The notes beneath the pieces were generated by a model. It was not told where the DNA came from and did not search any database. It saw only the letters and a list, made by a program, of their open reading frames with translations. Source: Candidatus Cloacimonadota bacterium (GTDB lineage: Bacteria > Cloacimonadota > Cloacimonadia > Cloacimonadales > Cloacimonadaceae). Taken from it: a DNA stretch of 8,430 nt. The DNA lies in the NCBI GenBank assembly GCA_027318525.1, contig DAHVPA010000020.1, positions 1-8,430 on the forward strand, given 5' to 3'. Made by a program: the position numbers and the translations under genes. Shown piece by piece: positions 7,330 to 8,430 of the stretch (positions within the stretch are counted from its first letter, which is position 1; every line of letters starts with the position of its first letter).

Positions 7330-7370
7330 GCAGAGGGTTTTCCGAGGTAAAGTCTCTGCAGACTCTCTGC
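7330..7370. repeat. Overlapping inverted repeats with competing pairings
   Basis: GCAGAG at 7330-7335 can pair with CTCTGC at 7354-7359 or with a second CTCTGC at 7365-7370. The middle segment can instead fold on itself as AGTCT (7351-7355), loop CTGC, AGACT (7360-7364). The arms are mutually exclusive, as in attenuator-like leaders. It would matter only if transcription crosses this stretch, that is, from a promoter upstream of the one proposed at 7438. Confidence 0.35.
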
Positions 7371-7437
7371 TTATTCCCTGCGAAAAAAAAGCAAACTGGG
7401 CAAAATTGACGTGCAGATTATGCAGAATAATTTGTTA

Positions 7438-7465
7438 TTGACGAAAATACAAGTAAATTAAATAT
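7438..7465 (+). promoter_or_regulatory. Candidate promoter of the cold-shock gene
   Basis: TTGACG (7438-7443), a 15-nt A-rich spacer, and TAAATAT (7459-7465) lie 30 nt before the ATG. Transcription would start near 7472, giving a leader of only about 20-25 nt, far shorter than the long leaders of E. coli cspA-type genes. The layout copies that of the ligase operon promoter. Confidence 0.55.
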
Positions 7466-7483
7466 AGGAAACAACGTATATGC

Positions 7484-7488
7484 GAGGT
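7484..7488 (+). promoter_or_regulatory. Ribosome binding site of the cold-shock gene
   Basis: GAGGT ends 6 nt before the ATG at 7495-7497, supporting that start. The N-terminal MKGKVKWFN is also where this family normally begins. Confidence 0.75.
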
Positions 7489-7494
7489 ATCTGA

Positions 7495-7707
7495 ATGAAA
7501 GGAAAAGTCAAGTGGTTCAACAAGAATAAAGGTTATGGTTTCATCATTACAGAGGATGAGAAAGAGTATTTTGTGCACTGGAAGTCAATCGTGACCAATT
7601 CCCCGCGCGAACTCAAAGTCCTCGAACAGGATGAGGAAGTGACCTTTGACCTGATGGAAACGGATAAAGGCGTCCAAGCCATCAATATCATCAGGATTAC
7701 ACAATAA
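7495..7707 (+). CDS. Cold-shock domain protein (CspA family)
   Basis: This is a single cold-shock domain of 70 residues, the usual size for the family. It is expected to bind single-stranded RNA or DNA and to act as an RNA chaperone in the cytoplasm. The N-terminal GKVKWFN is intact. RNP1 is KGYGFI at 12-17 and RNP2 is YFVHW at 25-29, so the aromatic nucleic-acid-binding surface is preserved, with Y14 and W29 in place of the more common phenylalanines. The C-terminal half (VTFDLMETDKGVQAINI) is typical. It has its own promoter candidate and is closed by a strong terminator, so it is probably a single-gene transcript. Whether it is cold-induced cannot be seen, and no long cold-shock leader is evident from the nearest promoter. 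Confidence 0.95.
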   Translation: MKGKVKWFNKNKGYGFIITEDEKEYFVHWKSIVTNSPRELKVLEQDEEVTFDLMETDKGVQAINIIRITQ

Positions 7708-7721
7708 CAGAGAGTTTTTTG

Positions 7722-7781
7722 TTTTCACTGGCACAGGGTAAAGGTAACCAAGCTTTTACCCTGTTTTTGTATCAGTGAAAA
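7722..7781 (+). repeat. Outer stem enclosing the terminator hairpin
   Basis: TTTTCACTG (7722-7730) and CAGTGAAAA (7773-7781) are perfect 9-nt reverse complements that flank the terminator hairpin. Together with the inner 10-bp stem they form a nested two-stem structure spanning 60 nt. The outer right arm lies only 25 nt before the ygiQ start codon. The outer stem can form only in transcripts that pass the terminator, so it may protect read-through RNA ends or affect ygiQ. The pairing is seen; its role is inferred. Confidence 0.6.
7733..7768 (+). terminator. Rho-independent terminator after the cold-shock gene
   Basis: A perfect 10-bp stem pairs ACAGGGTAAA (7733-7742) with TTTACCCTGT (7755-7764), with a 12-nt loop between. 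It runs into a T5 tract (7764-7768). It lies 25 nt after the stop codon of the cold-shock gene and ahead of ygiQ, so it should end or reduce transcription before ygiQ. Confidence 0.85.
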
Positions 7782-7806
7782 TTTGAATGCTGTATAGGGA
7801 CTGAGT

Positions 7807-8430
7807 ATGCCGTTCTTGCCGATGACCAGAACCGAGATGAAGCAGTTGGGCTGGAAACAGTGCGACTTTATTATTGTCACAGGTGACGCCTATGTGGACC
7901 ATCCCAGCTTCGGAGCAGCCATCATAGGCAGGATATTGGAAAAAGCAGGCTTCAAGGTGGGGGTAATTGCTCAGCCGGATTGGAAAACTGATTCCGATTG
8001 GCTGGAATTAGGAGCACCCAGACTGGGTTTTGGCATAACCGCCGGTAACCTGGACAGCATGGTCAATCACTATACAGCCCAGAAAAAAATCCGCCATAAC
8101 GATGCCTATTCTCCTGATGACAAAGCCGGCTTGCGTCCGGACAGAGCAACCATCATCTACTGCAACAAGGTCAGACAGCTCTTTAAGCACACACCAATCA
8201 TCATCGGTGGAGTGGAAGCTTCCATGCGGCGCATCTCTCACTATGACTTCTGGCAGGATAAAGTGCGCAACCCCATTCTGGCAGATGCCAAAGCGGATAT
8301 TTTGGTCTATGGCATGGGTGAAAGTGCGATCAGGGAAATTGCTGCCAGGCTCAATCAGGAAGAAGATGTAAGCTCTATCAAAGACGTGAAGGGAACTGTG
8401 GTGTTTGATTCACCGTCAGAAAGCGACATC
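7807..8430 (+). CDS. YgiQ family radical SAM protein, N-terminal part (cut by window end)
   Basis: The first 208 residues are present and the frame is open to the window edge; family members are usually about 560-740 residues. The N-terminal region is diagnostic: FLPMTRTEM (3-11), VTGDAYVDHPSFG (24-36), AQPDW (55-59), GITAGNLDSMVNHYTAQKK (76-94), DAYSPDDKAGLRPDRATIIY (99-118), GGVEASMRRISHYDFW (134-149) and YGMGESAI (168-175). The radical SAM cysteines lie further along and fall outside the window, so catalytic competence cannot be judged. The biochemical role of YgiQ proteins is not established as far as I know. The ribosome binding site AGGGA (7796-7800) is 6 nt before the ATG. No separate promoter is obvious after the cold-shock terminator, so expression may rely on read-through or on a weak promoter I could not see. 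Confidence 0.94.
   Translation, partial: MPFLPMTRTEMKQLGWKQCDFIIVTGDAYVDHPSFGAAIIGRILEKAGFKVGVIAQPDWKTDSDWLELGAPRLGFGITAGNLDSMVNHYTAQKKIRHNDAYSPDDKAGLRPDRATIIYCNKVRQLFKHTPIIIGGVEASMRRISHYDFWQDKVRNPILADAKADILVYGMGESAIREIAARLNQEEDVSSIKDVKGTVVFDSPSESDI

Larger units (their letters stand above)
7128..7494. other. Divergent intergenic region, 367 nt
   Basis: This stretch separates the minus-strand 148-codon gene from the plus-strand cold-shock gene. I see no convincing coding sequence in it. A plus-strand frame at 7176-7409 lacks a ribosome binding site and has no protein-like pattern. The stretch contains the ribosome binding site of the minus-strand gene, several inverted repeats between 7261 and 7370, an A8 run at about 7383-7390, and two TTGACG hexamers at 7406-7411 and 7438-7443. 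No promoter for the minus-strand gene stood out. Confidence 0.7.

Noticed and set aside
7176..7409. A 77-codon plus-strand open frame in the intergenic region
   Set aside because: No ribosome binding site lies ahead of the ATG, the composition is unlike a protein, and it runs across the inverted repeats. It is most likely chance.
7406..7433. A second cold-shock promoter using the upstream TTGACG
   Set aside because: The best -10 matches are either 14 nt away (AATAAT) or poor (TAATTT at 16 nt). The downstream TTGACG pairs better, so this one was not listed.

Overview
The window is a piece of an ordinary bacterial chromosome with moderate GC content by eye. It carries densely packed core genes and no sign of mobile elements, CRISPR arrays, rRNA or tRNA genes. 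The organism cannot be fixed from the sequence. The combination of a bacterial long-chain acyl-CoA ligase, an M18 aminopeptidase, a DUF1015 protein and RimO would suit an anaerobic, amino-acid-using bacterium of the FCB or Cloacimonadota kind. That is a guess from gene content, not a demonstrated placement.

Positions 1-6680, minus strand. Five genes read in the order acyl-CoA ligase, apeB (M18 aminopeptidase), DUF1015 protein, rimO and trpS. The gaps are 15, 33, -1 and 15 nt, which strongly suggests one operon. A good promoter candidate (TTGACA, 15 nt, TAAATAT) lies just upstream of the ligase. The DUF1015 and rimO genes overlap as TAATG, and rimO has no ribosome binding site of its own, so the two are probably translationally coupled. 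trpS is complete apart from a few C-terminal residues beyond position 1.

Positions 6681-7127, minus strand. A 148-residue basic protein that I cannot assign. It has a very strong ribosome binding site and an N-terminal 'GYTGKIDG...YY...RK' pattern.

Positions 7128-7494. A 367-nt divergent intergenic region that holds several inverted repeats and the promoter of the next gene. That promoter has the same unusual layout as the ligase promoter (TTGAC[A/G], 15 nt, TAAATAT).

Positions 7495-8430, plus strand. A cold-shock-domain protein is followed by a clear rho-independent terminator nested inside a second perfect stem. Next comes the first 208 codons of a YgiQ-family radical SAM protein, cut by the window end.

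The genes cover lipid activation, peptide breakdown, ribosome modification (RimO methylthiolates S12), tRNA charging and RNA chaperoning. This looks like housekeeping and growth physiology. I see no strong evidence of a new multi-gene system. The items most worth checking are the DUF1015-rimO coupling, the unassigned 148-residue protein, the repeated promoter layout and the nested stem-loop.
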